Assembly: GCA_964517605.1 (NCBI GenBank)
Contig: CAZFCE010000011.1
Span: forward strand, 111,665 to 175,664
Reading direction: 5' to 3'
DNA: 64,000 nt
Source: J095 sp964517605
Lineage (GTDB): Bacteria; Chloroflexota; Anaerolineae; 4572-78; J111
The position numbers and the translations under genes were made by a program. The notes below the pieces were generated by a model. That model saw only the letters and a program-made list of their open reading frames with translations, did not search any database and was not told where the DNA came from. The stretch's first letter is position 1. Each line of letters starts with the position of its first letter. Below are positions 41,082 through 50,664 of the stretch, piece after piece.

Positions 41082-42740
41082 CTATTTACCTGTCATCATG
41101 GGGATTTTTACGCCGCGCGTTTGGGCAAATTCAATGGCTTCGGGGTAGCCGGCATCAACGTGACGCACCACGCCCATGCCGGGGTCGCTGGTGAGCACGC
41201 GCTCCAGCCGGCGGGCGGCTTCGGGTGTGCCATCGGCCACAATCACCTGCCCGGCGTGGATGCTGTAGCCAATGCCCACGCCGCCGCCGTGGTGCAGGCT
41301 AACCCAGGTAGCGCCATTAACGGCGTTAACCAGCGCGTTGAGCAGCGGCCAATCGGCAATGGCGTCGGAGCCGTCGCGCATGGCCTCGGTTTCGCGGTTG
41401 GGGCTGGCTACCGAGCCGCTATCAAGGTGGTCGCGGCCAATTACAATGGGCGCGGAAAGTTGGCCGCCGGCGACCATCTCGTTAAATTTGAGGCCGGCTT
41501 TGGCGCGTTCGCCGTAGCCCAGCCAGCAAATGCGGGCGGGGAGTCCCTGAAACTCAATCTGGGTTTGGGCCATTTTTAGCCAGCGGGCCAGGTGCTCGTT
41601 TTCCGGGAACAGTTCCAGCAGGGCGGCGTCGGTGGCGTAAATATCGGCGGGGTCGCCGGAGAGGGCCACCCAGCGGAACGGCCCCTGCCCGGTGCAGAAC
41701 AGCGGGCGAATGTAGGCCGGCACAAAGCCGGGGTAATCAAAGGCGTTTTTAAGGCCGTTATCAAAGGCGCGCTGGCGCAGGTTGTTGCCGTAATCAAACA
41801 CAATTGCGCCTTTGGCCTGCCAGTTGAGCATGGTTTGCACATGCGTGGTCATTGATTCGATGGCGCGGCGCTGGTACTCGGCGGGGTCGCTTTGGCGCAG
41901 GTTGGCGGCTTCGGCCAGCGATAGCCCGGCGGGAATGTAACCGTACAGCGGATCGTGGGCGCTGGTCTGGTCGGTGACGATATCGGGCACCACGCCGCGC
42001 TGGTACAGTTCGGGCAGGGCTTCGGCGGCGTTGGCCACCAGCCCGATGGATTTGGGTTGCCCGGCGGCCACGGCCTCGTTGATCCAGGTCATGGCCTCTT
42101 CCAGATTGGCGGTGATGGCGTCAATCTGGCGCAGCGACAGGCGGCGTTCGGCCCGCCAGCGGTCCACTTCGACCACCAGCGCCACGCCGCCGTTCATGGT
42201 CACGGCCAGCGGTTGCGCCCCGCCCATTTCGCCCAGCCCGGCGGTGAGCACAAATTTGCCTTTGAGTCCGTCAGTCCAGCCGTGCTGCCGGGCCAACGAC
42301 CCCAGTGTTTCATACGTGCCTTGCAAAATGCCCTGCGTGCCAATGTAAATCCAGCTACCGGCGGTCATTTGGCCGTACATCAGCAGCCCTTCGGCTTCCC
42401 ATTTATCAAAATTGGCCTGCGTGGCCCAGGCCGGCACAATGTTGCTGTTGGCCAGCAGCACGCGCGGGGCGTCGGGGTGGGTGCGGAACACGGCCACCGG
42501 CTTGCCGGATTGCACCAGCAGCGTTTCGTCCGGCTCCAGTTGGCGCAGGCTGTTTAAAATGGCGTCAAACGCGGCCCAGTTGCGGGCGGCTTTGCCGCGC
42601 CCGCCGTACACAATCAGGTTGTCGGGGTCAAAGGCCACGTCGGGGTCCAGATTGTTTTGGAGCATGCGGTACGGGGCTTCGATGAGCCAGTTTTTGCAGG
42701 TGAGTTGCAAGCCGCGTGGGGCTTTAATGGTGCGTTGCAT
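41082..42740 (-). CDS. hutU: Urocanate hydratase
   Basis: The 552-residue enzyme adds water to urocanate with NAD+ as electrophile. It is recognised by QLTCKNWLIEAPYRMLQNN, YGGRGKAARNW, MTAGSWIYIGTQGILQGTYET, TDQTSAHDPLYGYIP and CWLGYGERAKAGLKFNEMV. AAAGGAG lies seven bases before the ATG. It is the first gene of the hut operon. No HutC or HutP-type regulator gene is in the window, and no clear promoter was found. Confidence 0.96.
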   Translation of the reverse strand: MQRTIKAPRGLQLTCKNWLIEAPYRMLQNNLDPDVAFDPDNLIVYGGRGKAARNWAAFDAILNSLRQLEPDETLLVQSGKPVAVFRTHPDAPRVLLANSNIVPAWATQANFDKWEAEGLLMYGQMTAGSWIYIGTQGILQGTYETLGSLARQHGWTDGLKGKFVLTAGLGEMGGAQPLAVTMNGGVALVVEVDRWRAERRLSLRQIDAITANLEEAMTWINEAVAAGQPKSIGLVANAAEALPELYQRGVVPDIVTDQTSAHDPLYGYIPAGLSLAEAANLRQSDPAEYQRRAIESMTTHVQTMLNWQAKGAIVFDYGNNLRQRAFDNGLKNAFDYPGFVPAYIRPLFCTGQGPFRWVALSGDPADIYATDAALLELFPENEHLARWLKMAQTQIEFQGLPARICWLGYGERAKAGLKFNEMVAGGQLSAPIVIGRDHLDSGSVASPNRETEAMRDGSDAIADWPLLNALVNAVNGATWVSLHHGGGVGIGYSIHAGQVIVADGTPEAARRLERVLTSDPGMGVVRHVDAGYPEAIEFAQTRGVKIPMMTGK

Positions 42741-42761
42741 GGGTTTTTCTCCTTTGAAAAT

Positions 42762-42801
42762 AGTAGTCAGGCATCAGTAGCTAGTCGTCAGTAGCCAGAA
42801 A
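42762..42801. repeat. GTAGTCA-type heptamer repeats upstream of hutU
   Basis: GTAGTCA, GGCATCA, GTAGCTA, GTCGTCA and GTAGCCA are five consecutive degenerate units in the probable hutU promoter region. Confidence 0.65.
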
Positions 42802-42869
42802 GGTGTTTTCATTATTGGTGGTGTGCGGTAGCTCGTGACGTTTCCCTTGAAAATAACGTTTTGGCGTAA

Positions 42870-42890
42870 GGGCGACCCTCGCGGTCGCCC
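42870..42890. repeat. GC-rich hairpin downstream of the glycosidase-like gene
   Basis: GGGCGACC and GGTCGCCC are separated by five bases and preceded by GCGTAA. A similar GGGGCGACCCTTGCG string occurs at the right edge of the window, so it may be part of a dispersed repeat. Confidence 0.45.
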
Positions 42891-42929
42891 AACGGAGGCA
42901 GGTCTTGCACCCCTACGGTTATTGCGGCG

Positions 42930-45473
42930 TTAATTGACCGGCTCGGCCCACCGGCGCACCTCGGTTTTGCGCGGATCGGTTTTGAGGGCGTTGACCACGG
43001 GCAGGGTGTTGCCGGTGCGGTCTTTGTACCAGGCGGCGTTTTCAAACCGCGAATCGTTGCCGCCGGCGGCGCTGTTGGCCATAAGCCACGGCATTTGGGC
43101 CAAAAAGTAACCGGGCGCGGCATCGAGCATAAAATAGTAGGCTCGCCGGGTCAGGTCGGCGTGGTCGGCGGGGGTAATGGCCGGGTAGCGCGGGTCTTCG
43201 GCAGCGCCAACGGTGGCCCCGCCTTCGGTGCCGATAATGGGCAGGTAGTAGCCAAAGCGCCCGTAAAAAATGTGGGCGTAGGCATCAAACTTGCCAAAGG
43301 CGTTGCTGTCTTCATCAATAGTGTTGCCTACCCAAAAGCCGCCCTGCTCAAACGGCAGTTTGGCCTGGCCCCGGGCAGCGTTGATGGCCTGCGCCTGCGC
43401 GGGGCTGAGTTGGCGCGCGGCGATTTCGGCGGCGGTGAGCAGCACATCGTTTACGTTGACCGGGTCGGTGGGGTAATCAAACGGGTGGTTGAGAAAGTAG
43501 TTGTGCAGCGGCAACCAACTGCCCGGCAGCAGATTGGCCTGCCCGCGGGCGCGGACGCCATCCAGAAATTGGCGCAAAAACAGCGTGTCGTCAATGGTGC
43601 CGCCGGTTGCCAGCGGCGGCAGGCTGGGATGCCCGCCGGTAATCAACACTTCGGGGGCGGCGACCAGCCACAAATCAATGATTTTGTCCACATTGGGCGC
43701 TTCGCCTTCGGCCCAACCGCCGGCGGGGCCGGACACATTGGGTTCGTTGAACAGCTCAAAGTAGTGAATGCCCCGCGCCGTGGCCGCCTTCACCAACTCC
43801 GGCAAGTGTTGGTAGCGGGCGTTGCGGGGCTGGTACACCCGCAGCACCGGCTCGATGCCGTGGCCGACAAGCTGCTCAACCAGATACGGATCGGACACGG
43901 TGGGCAGGTCATCCTGAATCAGTTTGGCCCATTTGATGTTCATGGCCTGCAACTCGCCCACAAAATAGTCGGTGATGTTGGCGGGGAGGGGCTGGTTGCC
44001 GGGCGACAGGTGCAGGCCGCGCCCGTTATCGGCGGCGGGGCGGGGGTAGTTGGCCAGCGGGTTGCGGCCCGGCTGTGGTGTGGCTGCATAACAATTGGCG
44101 GTAGCTTTTTGGCCGCGCGGGGCAGCGGCGCGGAGTTCGGCTTCAAAACAAAGGGCGCGGGCTGCGGTTTTGCGGGGGCGGTTTTTGAGCGCCGCCACCA
44201 CCGGCTCCTGTTTTCCGGCGCGGTCGTGATACCAGGCATTTTTCTCCCAAACCGGCTCGTCGTATTCCAGCGCGTGCTGGGCCAGCAGCCAGGTGTTGGT
44301 GGCAAAGTAATAATCGGGCGCGGCATCAAGCATATAATCGGCGCTCCACAGCGTCCAGTCGGCCACGGTTTGGCCATCAACCGGCGGGTAGCGCGGGTCT
44401 TCGGCGCTGCCGTTGGTGGCTCCGCCTTCGGTGGAGATGATGGGAATATCAAAGCCAAACATGGCGCGGAACTGGCTGTGGTAGCTGATAAAGTGCAAAA
44501 AGGCGGTAGAGTCATCCAGCAGGGTGAAGCCGTGCATTTTACCGGCGGCAAACGCCTGGTTGATTTCGGCGGTTTTGGCCGGGGACAGGCCAAATTGGGC
44601 GGCGTCGGCCTGGGTGAGTTGGCGGTATTTGAGAATGGCGGCGACCTGGCGTTGCAGGTTGATTTCGGCGGCTTTGGCCGCGGTGAGTTGGTAGCGGCTG
44701 ATTTCGGCGGGGGTGAGCGGCAGGCCAAATTGGTTTACGGTATCAAAGGGGTAAGTGGGCGGGTGGTTGATGGTGTAGTTGTGCACGGCGGCCCAGCTAA
44801 AGTAGAGCACTTGCTCGTTGCCCTGCTGGCGGAGAGCGTTGAAAAAGCGGTAAAAAAAGGCGTTTTGCCAATCGGGCAGTTTTTGGTCGGGGGCAAAAAA
44901 GCTGGGCAGGCTGGGGTAGCCGCCGGCGAGGTAAATGGTGCGGGCGGCATCGGCCCAGATTTTGGCCAGTTGTTCCGGCTGCGGCTCATCGCCATTACAC
45001 CAGCCGCCGGTTTTGCCGGGCTGGTTGGGTTCGTTGTAGGTTTCAAAGTAGTACGCGCCTTTGGCCACGTAATGGCGCACCATGTTATCTAAATCCTGCC
45101 GGTTGTAGGCTTTGTTGCATTGCTGGTAAATGCGGATGACGGGCATGATGTCGTGGGCTACCAGCGCGTCAATGGTGGCGTCGTAATCGCGGTTGTTGAG
45201 CTTGTCCACCAGTATTTTTACCCATTTGATGTTCATGGCCTGCAATTCGGCCACAAAATAAGCGGTGGCCTGGGGAGATTGGGCGTAGAGGTGGGTGCTC
45301 CAGTGCACGCCGAGGCCGTTATCGTTTTTGGGGCGGGGCCAGGCGCTCAACGGCAGCGGCGCAGTGGGAAATTGCGCCGCCGGCGTGGCGGTTGGGGCCA
45401 AGGCCGCGCCGGTAGGAGCGCCAAGCAGCAGCGCCGCCAGCGCGCTCAGGGTAATGAGTAATAATCGGTTCAA
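42930..45473 (-). CDS. Secreted, internally duplicated GH-A clan-like glycosidase
   Basis: The 847-residue protein starts at a TTG (AAGGGGGAATAA before it). A signal peptide (MNRLLLITLSALAALLLG and following Ala-rich stretch) leads into two similar TIM-barrel-like halves, about residues 45-440 and 475-830. Each has GVH/GLHLS near its start, ELQAMNIKWxK, an NEPN motif (E148; E577) and xTEGGA (E349; E750). These would be the acid/base and nucleophile glutamates of GH-A enzymes. Each half ends with an alike ALKxxPRKT segment. Substrate is unknown, presumably an outside polysaccharide or glycoside. It is not obviously part of the hut or glt units. Confidence 0.75.
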   Translation of the reverse strand: MNRLLLITLSALAALLLGAPTGAALAPTATPAAQFPTAPLPLSAWPRPKNDNGLGVHWSTHLYAQSPQATAYFVAELQAMNIKWVKILVDKLNNRDYDATIDALVAHDIMPVIRIYQQCNKAYNRQDLDNMVRHYVAKGAYYFETYNEPNQPGKTGGWCNGDEPQPEQLAKIWADAARTIYLAGGYPSLPSFFAPDQKLPDWQNAFFYRFFNALRQQGNEQVLYFSWAAVHNYTINHPPTYPFDTVNQFGLPLTPAEISRYQLTAAKAAEINLQRQVAAILKYRQLTQADAAQFGLSPAKTAEINQAFAAGKMHGFTLLDDSTAFLHFISYHSQFRAMFGFDIPIISTEGGATNGSAEDPRYPPVDGQTVADWTLWSADYMLDAAPDYYFATNTWLLAQHALEYDEPVWEKNAWYHDRAGKQEPVVAALKNRPRKTAARALCFEAELRAAAPRGQKATANCYAATPQPGRNPLANYPRPAADNGRGLHLSPGNQPLPANITDYFVGELQAMNIKWAKLIQDDLPTVSDPYLVEQLVGHGIEPVLRVYQPRNARYQHLPELVKAATARGIHYFELFNEPNVSGPAGGWAEGEAPNVDKIIDLWLVAAPEVLITGGHPSLPPLATGGTIDDTLFLRQFLDGVRARGQANLLPGSWLPLHNYFLNHPFDYPTDPVNVNDVLLTAAEIAARQLSPAQAQAINAARGQAKLPFEQGGFWVGNTIDEDSNAFGKFDAYAHIFYGRFGYYLPIIGTEGGATVGAAEDPRYPAITPADHADLTRRAYYFMLDAAPGYFLAQMPWLMANSAAGGNDSRFENAAWYKDRTGNTLPVVNALKTDPRKTEVRRWAEPVN

Positions 45474-45485
45474 ATTATTCCCCCT

Positions 45486-45560
45486 TGAAAATTACGAGCG
45501 ACGAATTACGAACGATACCTAACTCACTTCACTCACCAACTCACTTCACTCACAAAACTC
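45486..45560. repeat. ACGAATT / ACTCACTTC repeats upstream of the glycosidase gene
   Basis: TTACGAG, CGACGAA, TTACGAA and CGATACC units are followed by repeated ACTCACTTC. The rest of the 325-base gap up to gltB holds the gltB promoter and leader; 45561-45650 shows nothing else. Confidence 0.62.
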
Positions 45561-45652
45561 ATTTACGGCCATAGTTTAGCACGGTTTGCGGCAGATACCA
45601 ATCATTCGCCGCCGGGTCAACGCGGTTGTGAAAAAAATTACCCACTTGGGTA

Positions 45653-45681
45653 GTTACAACAAGAGCAAAGTTTGCTACAAT
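45653..45681 (+). promoter_or_regulatory. Promoter of the gltB operon
   Basis: TACAAT (45676-45681) is preceded by TGC (extended -10). GTTACA (45653-45658) lies 17 bases upstream. The transcript would start about 110 bases ahead of the gltB ATG. Confidence 0.5.
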
Positions 45682-45730
45682 GTGAAATTGCCCCCTAATT
45701 TTTTGGCCGGGCAAAAGTTTTTATAAAACA

Positions 45731-45780
45731 CCTCAACCGCAATGATGCGCTTGTGTTATAGCCGGTTGGGGCGTTTTTTT
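45731..45780 (+). terminator. Terminator/attenuator in the gltB leader
   Basis: CCTCAACCG (45731-45739) pairs with CGGTTGGGG (45763-45771), followed by CG and seven T. It lies between the promoter and the gltB start, so read-through must be controlled or partial. No known glutamine riboswitch core was recognised. Confidence 0.6.
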
Positions 45781-45798
45781 ACAGAAAGGATGGGAATT

Positions 45799-48700
45799 AT
45801 GCAACAGGACTTTGTCCGCACACCGGTTGGCATGGCCCCCAAACAGGGCCTGTACGATCCTCAATTTGAACACGACGCCTGCGGGGTGGGGTTTGTGGTC
45901 AACATTAAGGGCCAACAATCTCATCAAATCATCCAGCAGGCGCTGGAAGTGCTCAATAATTTAACGCACCGGGGAGCTACCGGCGCTGAACCCAATACCG
46001 GGGATGGCGCCGGTATTTTATTCCAAACGCCGCACAAATTTTTTAAAAAGGTGTGCGCCTTTGAGCTACCCGCGCCCGGCCAATACGGCGTTGGCATGCT
46101 GTTTTTACCGCCCGACGCCAAACAGCGCGCCGCCATCGAAACCCGGTTTGAGCAGATTGTGGCCGCCGAAGGGCAGCAGTTTTTGGGCTGGCGCACCGTA
46201 CCCACCGATAACCGCACTCTGGGCCAAACGGCCATTTCGGTGGAGCCGTACATGCGGCAGGCCTTTATAAAACGCAACCCCGCCATTGCCGATGACATGG
46301 ATTTTGAGCGCAAGCTGTACATTATCCGCAAACGGGCCGACAACGAAATTCGCTACACCAGCGACTTTTCCGGCGGCGAATACTTTTACGTTTCCAGCCT
46401 GTCGTACAAGACCATTGTGTACAAAGGCATGCTCATGTCGGAGCAATTGCCGGAATATTACCCCGACCTGTCAGACCCCGGCATGGAATCGGCGCTGGGG
46501 TTGGTGCACTCCCGCTTTAGCACCAACACCTTCCCCAGTTGGGAACGCGCCCACCCCTACCGCTACATTATCCACAATGGCGAAATCAACACCCTGCGCG
46601 GCAACGTCAACTGGATTCACGCCCAGCAAATGCACTTTGAATCGCCGCTGTTTAACGGCAACATAAAAAAATTGTTGCCCATCGTTTCCCCGGAGGGCAG
46701 CGACTCGGCCATGTTTGATAACGTGCTGGAATTTCTCACCCTGGCCGGGCGCTCGCTGCCGCACGTAATGATGATGATGATCCCCGAACCGTGGTCTAAC
46801 CACGAAAGCATGAGCGATGAAAAACGGGCCTTTTACGAATACCACAGCACTTTAATGGAACCGTGGGACGGCCCGGCCTCGATTGGTTTTACCGATGGCG
46901 TGCGGATTGGGGCCACACTCGACCGCAACGGCCTGCGCCCGTCGCGCTATTACGTGACCAAAGATGATCTGGTGATTATGGCCTCGGAAGTGGGCGTGCT
47001 GGATGTGCCGCCGGAGCGGGTGCTGTACAAAGGCCGCCTGGAACCGGGCCGCATGTTTTTGGTGGATACCGAACAGGGCCGCATTATCCACGATGAAGAA
47101 ATCAAGCGCCAAATGGCCGGCGAACACCCCTATCGCCAGTGGCTCAACGACGACATGGTAACGCTGGAAGAACTGCCCATGCCCGCCGCCAACCAGCCGC
47201 CAGCCGGCAACGGCCACATCAACGTGATTGCCCAGGCAGAACTGGCGCGGCTGGGCCGCCGCATGGCCTCGGAGATTGACCACAACTACGTGTTGCAGCG
47301 GCAGCAGGCTTTTGGCTACACCTTTGAAGATTTGCGGATGCTGATTGGCCCCATGGCCAAAAACGCCATCGAGCCGGTGGGGTCCATGGGCAACGATGCG
47401 CCGCTGGCGGTGCTGTCGGACCGCTCGCGGTTGTTGTACGATTACTTTCAACAACTCTTTGCCCAGGTTACCAACCCGCCCATTGACGCCATCCGCGAGG
47501 AAATTATCACCGCCACCGAAGTGATGCTGGGCACCGAAAGCAACCTGCTGAACCCCGGCCCGGAAAGCGCCCGCCAGATTAAATTGAAGCACCCCATTCT
47601 CACCAACGCCGAACTGGCCAAACTGCGCCATCTGGATCACGCGGGGTTCAAATCCATCACCCTGCCCATTTTGTTTAAAGTTGACGACGGCGAAGCCGGG
47701 CTGGAACAGGCGCTCGAAGAGCTGTACGCCGCTGCCGATAACGCCGTGGCCGCCAACTACAACATCATCATTTTGTCTGACCGGGGCATTGACCAGCGCC
47801 ACGCCGCCATTCCGGCGCTGCTGGCGGTATCGGGCCTGCACCATCACCTTATCCGCAACGGCAACCGCACCAGCGCCGCGCTCATTCTGGAAAGCGGCGA
47901 ACCGCGCGAGGTGCATCACTTTGCCACGCTCATTGGTTACGGCGTCAGCGCCATCAACCCCTACCTGGCCTACGAAACCCTGGCCGACATGATTAACCAG
48001 AACATGCTCGCCGGCACCAACTACGAAGAGGCCCAGTACAAATACGTTAAAGCCGCCGTTAAAGGCGTGGTCAAAACTCTGTCTAAAATGGGCATTTCGA
48101 CCATTCAAAGTTACTGCGGCGCGCAGATTTTTGAAGCCATCGGCCTGAAACAGGCGGTGGTGGATAAATATTTTACCTGGACGCCCACCCGCGTGGAAGG
48201 TATTGGGCTGGACGTGATTGCCAAAGAAGTTGAAATCCGCCACCGGCACGGCTTTCCCGACCGGCAAACCAACGGCCAAACCCTTGAGGTTGGCGGCGAA
48301 TGGCAGTGGCGCAAAGACGGCGAGCACCACCTGTTTAACCCGCAAACCATCCACCTGCTGCAAAAAGCCGCCCGCTCCGGCGATTACAAAATTTTCCAGC
48401 AGTACGCCCAACTGGTTAACGACCAATCCGCCCGGCTGGGCACGCTGCGCGGCCTGCTTAAATTTAAAACCGATGCCCCGCCCATCCCGCTGGATGAAGT
48501 GGAATCCGTGGAATCCATTTGCCGCCGCTTTAAAACCGGGGCCATGAGCTACGGCTCCATTAGCCAGGAAGCCCACGAGGCGCTGGCCATTGCCATGAAC
48601 CGCATCGGCGGCAAGAGCAACACCGGCGAAGGCGGCGAGGACCCGGCCCGCTTTATTCCGGCGACCAACGGCGATTCGCGCAACAGCGCCATTAAACAGG

Positions 48701-50484
48701 TGGCGTCGGGCCGCTTTGGCGTAACCAGCGAGTACCTGGTTAACGCCCAGGAATTGCAAATTAAAATGGCGCAGGGGGCCAAGCCCGGCGAAGGCGGCCA
48801 GTTGCCCGGCGCCAAAGTGTACCCGTGGGTGGCCAAAGTGCGCCACTCCACGCCCGGCGTTGGGCTGATTTCGCCGCCCCCGCACCACGATATTTACAGT
48901 ATTGAGGATTTGGCTGAGCTGATTCACGATTTGAAGAACGCCAACCACAATGCCCGCATCAACGTTAAGCTGGTGTCCGAGGTGGGCGTGGGCACCATTG
49001 CCGCCGGGGTGGCCAAAGGCAAAGCCGATGTTATTTTGATCAGCGGTTACGATGGCGGCACCGGCGCTTCGCCGCGTAGCAGTATTAAACACGCTGGCCT
49101 GCCGTGGGAACTGGGCGTGGCCGAAACCCATCAAACCCTGGTGTTGAACAACCTGCGCAGCCGGGTGGTGGTAGAAACCGACGGCCAACTCAAAACCGGG
49201 CGCGATGTGGCTATTGCCGCACTGTTAGGCGCGGAAGAATTTGGCTTTGCCACCGCGCCGCTGGTAACATTGGGTTGCACCATGATGCGGGTGTGCAACC
49301 TGGATACCTGCCCGGTGGGCGTGGCCACCCAAAACCCGGAACTCCGCAAAAAATTTGCCGGCGACCCGCAGCACGTGGTCAATTTTATGGTGTTTGTGGC
49401 CCAGGAATTGCGCGGAATTATGGCTCAACTTGGCTTCCGCACCGTCAATGAAATGGTGGGCCGCTCCGATAAGCTGGCCATGCAGGATGCGGTGAATCAC
49501 TGGAAAGCCGCCGGGCTGGACTTTTCTAAAATTTTGTACCAACCGGCGGTGGGGCCAGAAGTGGGCCGCTACTGCCAGATTAAACAAAATCACGGGTTGG
49601 ACAAGGCGCTGGATAACGAAGTGCTGCTTAACCTGTGCCAGCCCGCGCTGGATTACGGCGACCCGGTGGCCGCCACGTTGCCCATTAAAAACGGCAATCG
49701 GGTGGTGGGCACCATTTTGGGCAGCGAAATAACCCGGCGTTACGGCAGCAGCGGCCTGCCCGAAGATACCATCCGGCTGCGCTTTATTGGCTCGGCGGGG
49801 CAAAGCTTTGGCGCGTTTGTGCCTAACGGCATCACCCTGGCGCTGGAAGGCGACGCTAACGATTACTTTGGCAAAGGTTTGTCCGGCGGCAAGCTGATTG
49901 TCTCTCCGCCCGACGGCTCTACGTTTGTGGCCGAAGAAAACATTATCATTGGTAACGTGGCCCTGTACGGCGCTACCAGCGGGCAGGCGTACATTCGCGG
50001 CGTGGCCGGCGAGCGGTTTGCCGTGCGCAACAGCGGCGCTCAGGCGGTGGTAGAAGGCGTGGGCGATCACGCCTGCGAATATATGACCGGTGGCCGGGTG
50101 GTAGTGTTAGGCCGCACCGGGCGCAACTTTGCCGCCGGCATGAGCGGCGGCCTGGCCTACGTGCTGGATTGGAACGGCGATTTTGCCACTCGCTGCAACA
50201 AAGAGATGGTCAGCCTGGAGCCGCTGGTTGCGCCGGATGAAGTTGCCGCCGTGCAAACCATGATTCAAAGCCACGTGCAGTACACCGGCAGCGAACTGGG
50301 GCAGCGCGTGCTGGCGCAGTGGGCCGACCTGCTGCCCAAATTTGTAAAAGTCTATCCCAAAGACTACAAGCGGATGCTGGAAATCATTGCCGGCGTTGAA
50401 GCCAAAGGTCTTAGCGGCGATGAAGCCATTATGACCGCCTTTGAAATGAACAAAAACGACCTGACTCGCGTCAGCGGCAACTAA
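45799..50484 (+). CDS. gltB: Glutamate synthase large subunit
   Basis: The 1561-residue protein starts at ATG 45799 (MQQDFVRTPVG) with AGAAAGGA upstream; the longer frame would start inside the attenuator hairpin. The N-terminal Ntn glutaminase has its Cys in DACGVGF near residue 27, so a propeptide is removed. The FMN/2-oxoglutarate domain has GAMSYGSISQEAHEA, ISGYDGGTGASPRSSIKHAG and the 3Fe-4S cysteines in LGCTMMRVCNLDTCPVG. The C-terminal GXGXG beta-helix has GLSGGKLIV and MTGGRVVVLGRTGRNFAAGMSGG. It converts glutamine and 2-oxoglutarate to two glutamates. Confidence 0.97.
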   Translation: MQQDFVRTPVGMAPKQGLYDPQFEHDACGVGFVVNIKGQQSHQIIQQALEVLNNLTHRGATGAEPNTGDGAGILFQTPHKFFKKVCAFELPAPGQYGVGMLFLPPDAKQRAAIETRFEQIVAAEGQQFLGWRTVPTDNRTLGQTAISVEPYMRQAFIKRNPAIADDMDFERKLYIIRKRADNEIRYTSDFSGGEYFYVSSLSYKTIVYKGMLMSEQLPEYYPDLSDPGMESALGLVHSRFSTNTFPSWERAHPYRYIIHNGEINTLRGNVNWIHAQQMHFESPLFNGNIKKLLPIVSPEGSDSAMFDNVLEFLTLAGRSLPHVMMMMIPEPWSNHESMSDEKRAFYEYHSTLMEPWDGPASIGFTDGVRIGATLDRNGLRPSRYYVTKDDLVIMASEVGVLDVPPERVLYKGRLEPGRMFLVDTEQGRIIHDEEIKRQMAGEHPYRQWLNDDMVTLEELPMPAANQPPAGNGHINVIAQAELARLGRRMASEIDHNYVLQRQQAFGYTFEDLRMLIGPMAKNAIEPVGSMGNDAPLAVLSDRSRLLYDYFQQLFAQVTNPPIDAIREEIITATEVMLGTESNLLNPGPESARQIKLKHPILTNAELAKLRHLDHAGFKSITLPILFKVDDGEAGLEQALEELYAAADNAVAANYNIIILSDRGIDQRHAAIPALLAVSGLHHHLIRNGNRTSAALILESGEPREVHHFATLIGYGVSAINPYLAYETLADMINQNMLAGTNYEEAQYKYVKAAVKGVVKTLSKMGISTIQSYCGAQIFEAIGLKQAVVDKYFTWTPTRVEGIGLDVIAKEVEIRHRHGFPDRQTNGQTLEVGGEWQWRKDGEHHLFNPQTIHLLQKAARSGDYKIFQQYAQLVNDQSARLGTLRGLLKFKTDAPPIPLDEVESVESICRRFKTGAMSYGSISQEAHEALAIAMNRIGGKSNTGEGGEDPARFIPATNGDSRNSAIKQVASGRFGVTSEYLVNAQELQIKMAQGAKPGEGGQLPGAKVYPWVAKVRHSTPGVGLISPPPHHDIYSIEDLAELIHDLKNANHNARINVKLVSEVGVGTIAAGVAKGKADVILISGYDGGTGASPRSSIKHAGLPWELGVAETHQTLVLNNLRSRVVVETDGQLKTGRDVAIAALLGAEEFGFATAPLVTLGCTMMRVCNLDTCPVGVATQNPELRKKFAGDPQHVVNFMVFVAQELRGIMAQLGFRTVNEMVGRSDKLAMQDAVNHWKAAGLDFSKILYQPAVGPEVGRYCQIKQNHGLDKALDNEVLLNLCQPALDYGDPVAATLPIKNGNRVVGTILGSEITRRYGSSGLPEDTIRLRFIGSAGQSFGAFVPNGITLALEGDANDYFGKGLSGGKLIVSPPDGSTFVAEENIIIGNVALYGATSGQAYIRGVAGERFAVRNSGAQAVVEGVGDHACEYMTGGRVVVLGRTGRNFAAGMSGGLAYVLDWNGDFATRCNKEMVSLEPLVAPDEVAAVQTMIQSHVQYTGSELGQRVLAQWADLLPKFVKVYPKDYKRMLEIIAGVEAKGLSGDEAIMTAFEMNKNDLTRVSGN

Positions 50485-50495
50485 TACCGGCTGGT

Positions 50496-50523
50496 GGCCG
50501 AAGAACCGCCCGGTTGTTCGGCC
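50496..50523 (+). terminator. Hairpin after gltB
   Basis: GGCCGAA and TTCGGCC enclose a further ACCG/CGGT stem, followed by TCTTCTTAA. It may end or slow gltB transcription before the next gene. Confidence 0.45.
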
Positions 50524-50563
50524 TCTTCTTAACTTGATAAGTTAGAACATGGAGTGTGGTCAA

Positions 50564-50623
50564 TCAGGCAGGTAACTAATAAATGGAATGTTGGCTTTTG
50601 GGCTAACTGATCGGCCTGCCTGA
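50564..50623. repeat. Inverted repeat in the gltB to FMN-glutamate-synthase gap
   Basis: TCAGGCAGG and CCTGCCTGA are perfect 9-base arms 42 bases apart. The right arm is followed by AT-rich GAAAATATAATATAA, which contains a TATAAT. This is possibly an operator, RNA leader fold or separate promoter for the next gene. Confidence 0.4.
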
Positions 50624-50664
50624 GAAAATATAATATAAAAAGAATAGGGAGAATAGAGGGATCC

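Noticed and set aside
43095..45092. 665-codon plus-strand frame opposite the glycosidase gene
   Set aside because: Same kind of GC-driven shadow. The minus strand has a signal peptide and paired catalytic motifs.
45681..45798. Glutamine riboswitch (glnA or Downstream-peptide type) before gltB
   Set aside because: The leader is short and I could not find the conserved core bases of either class; only a terminator hairpin is supported.
46852..49188. 778-codon minus-strand frame inside gltB
   Set aside because: It is antisense to the conserved FMN and glutaminase domains of gltB. It is His/Gly/Ala-rich shadow sequence caused by GC bias, with no Shine-Dalgarno and no family match.
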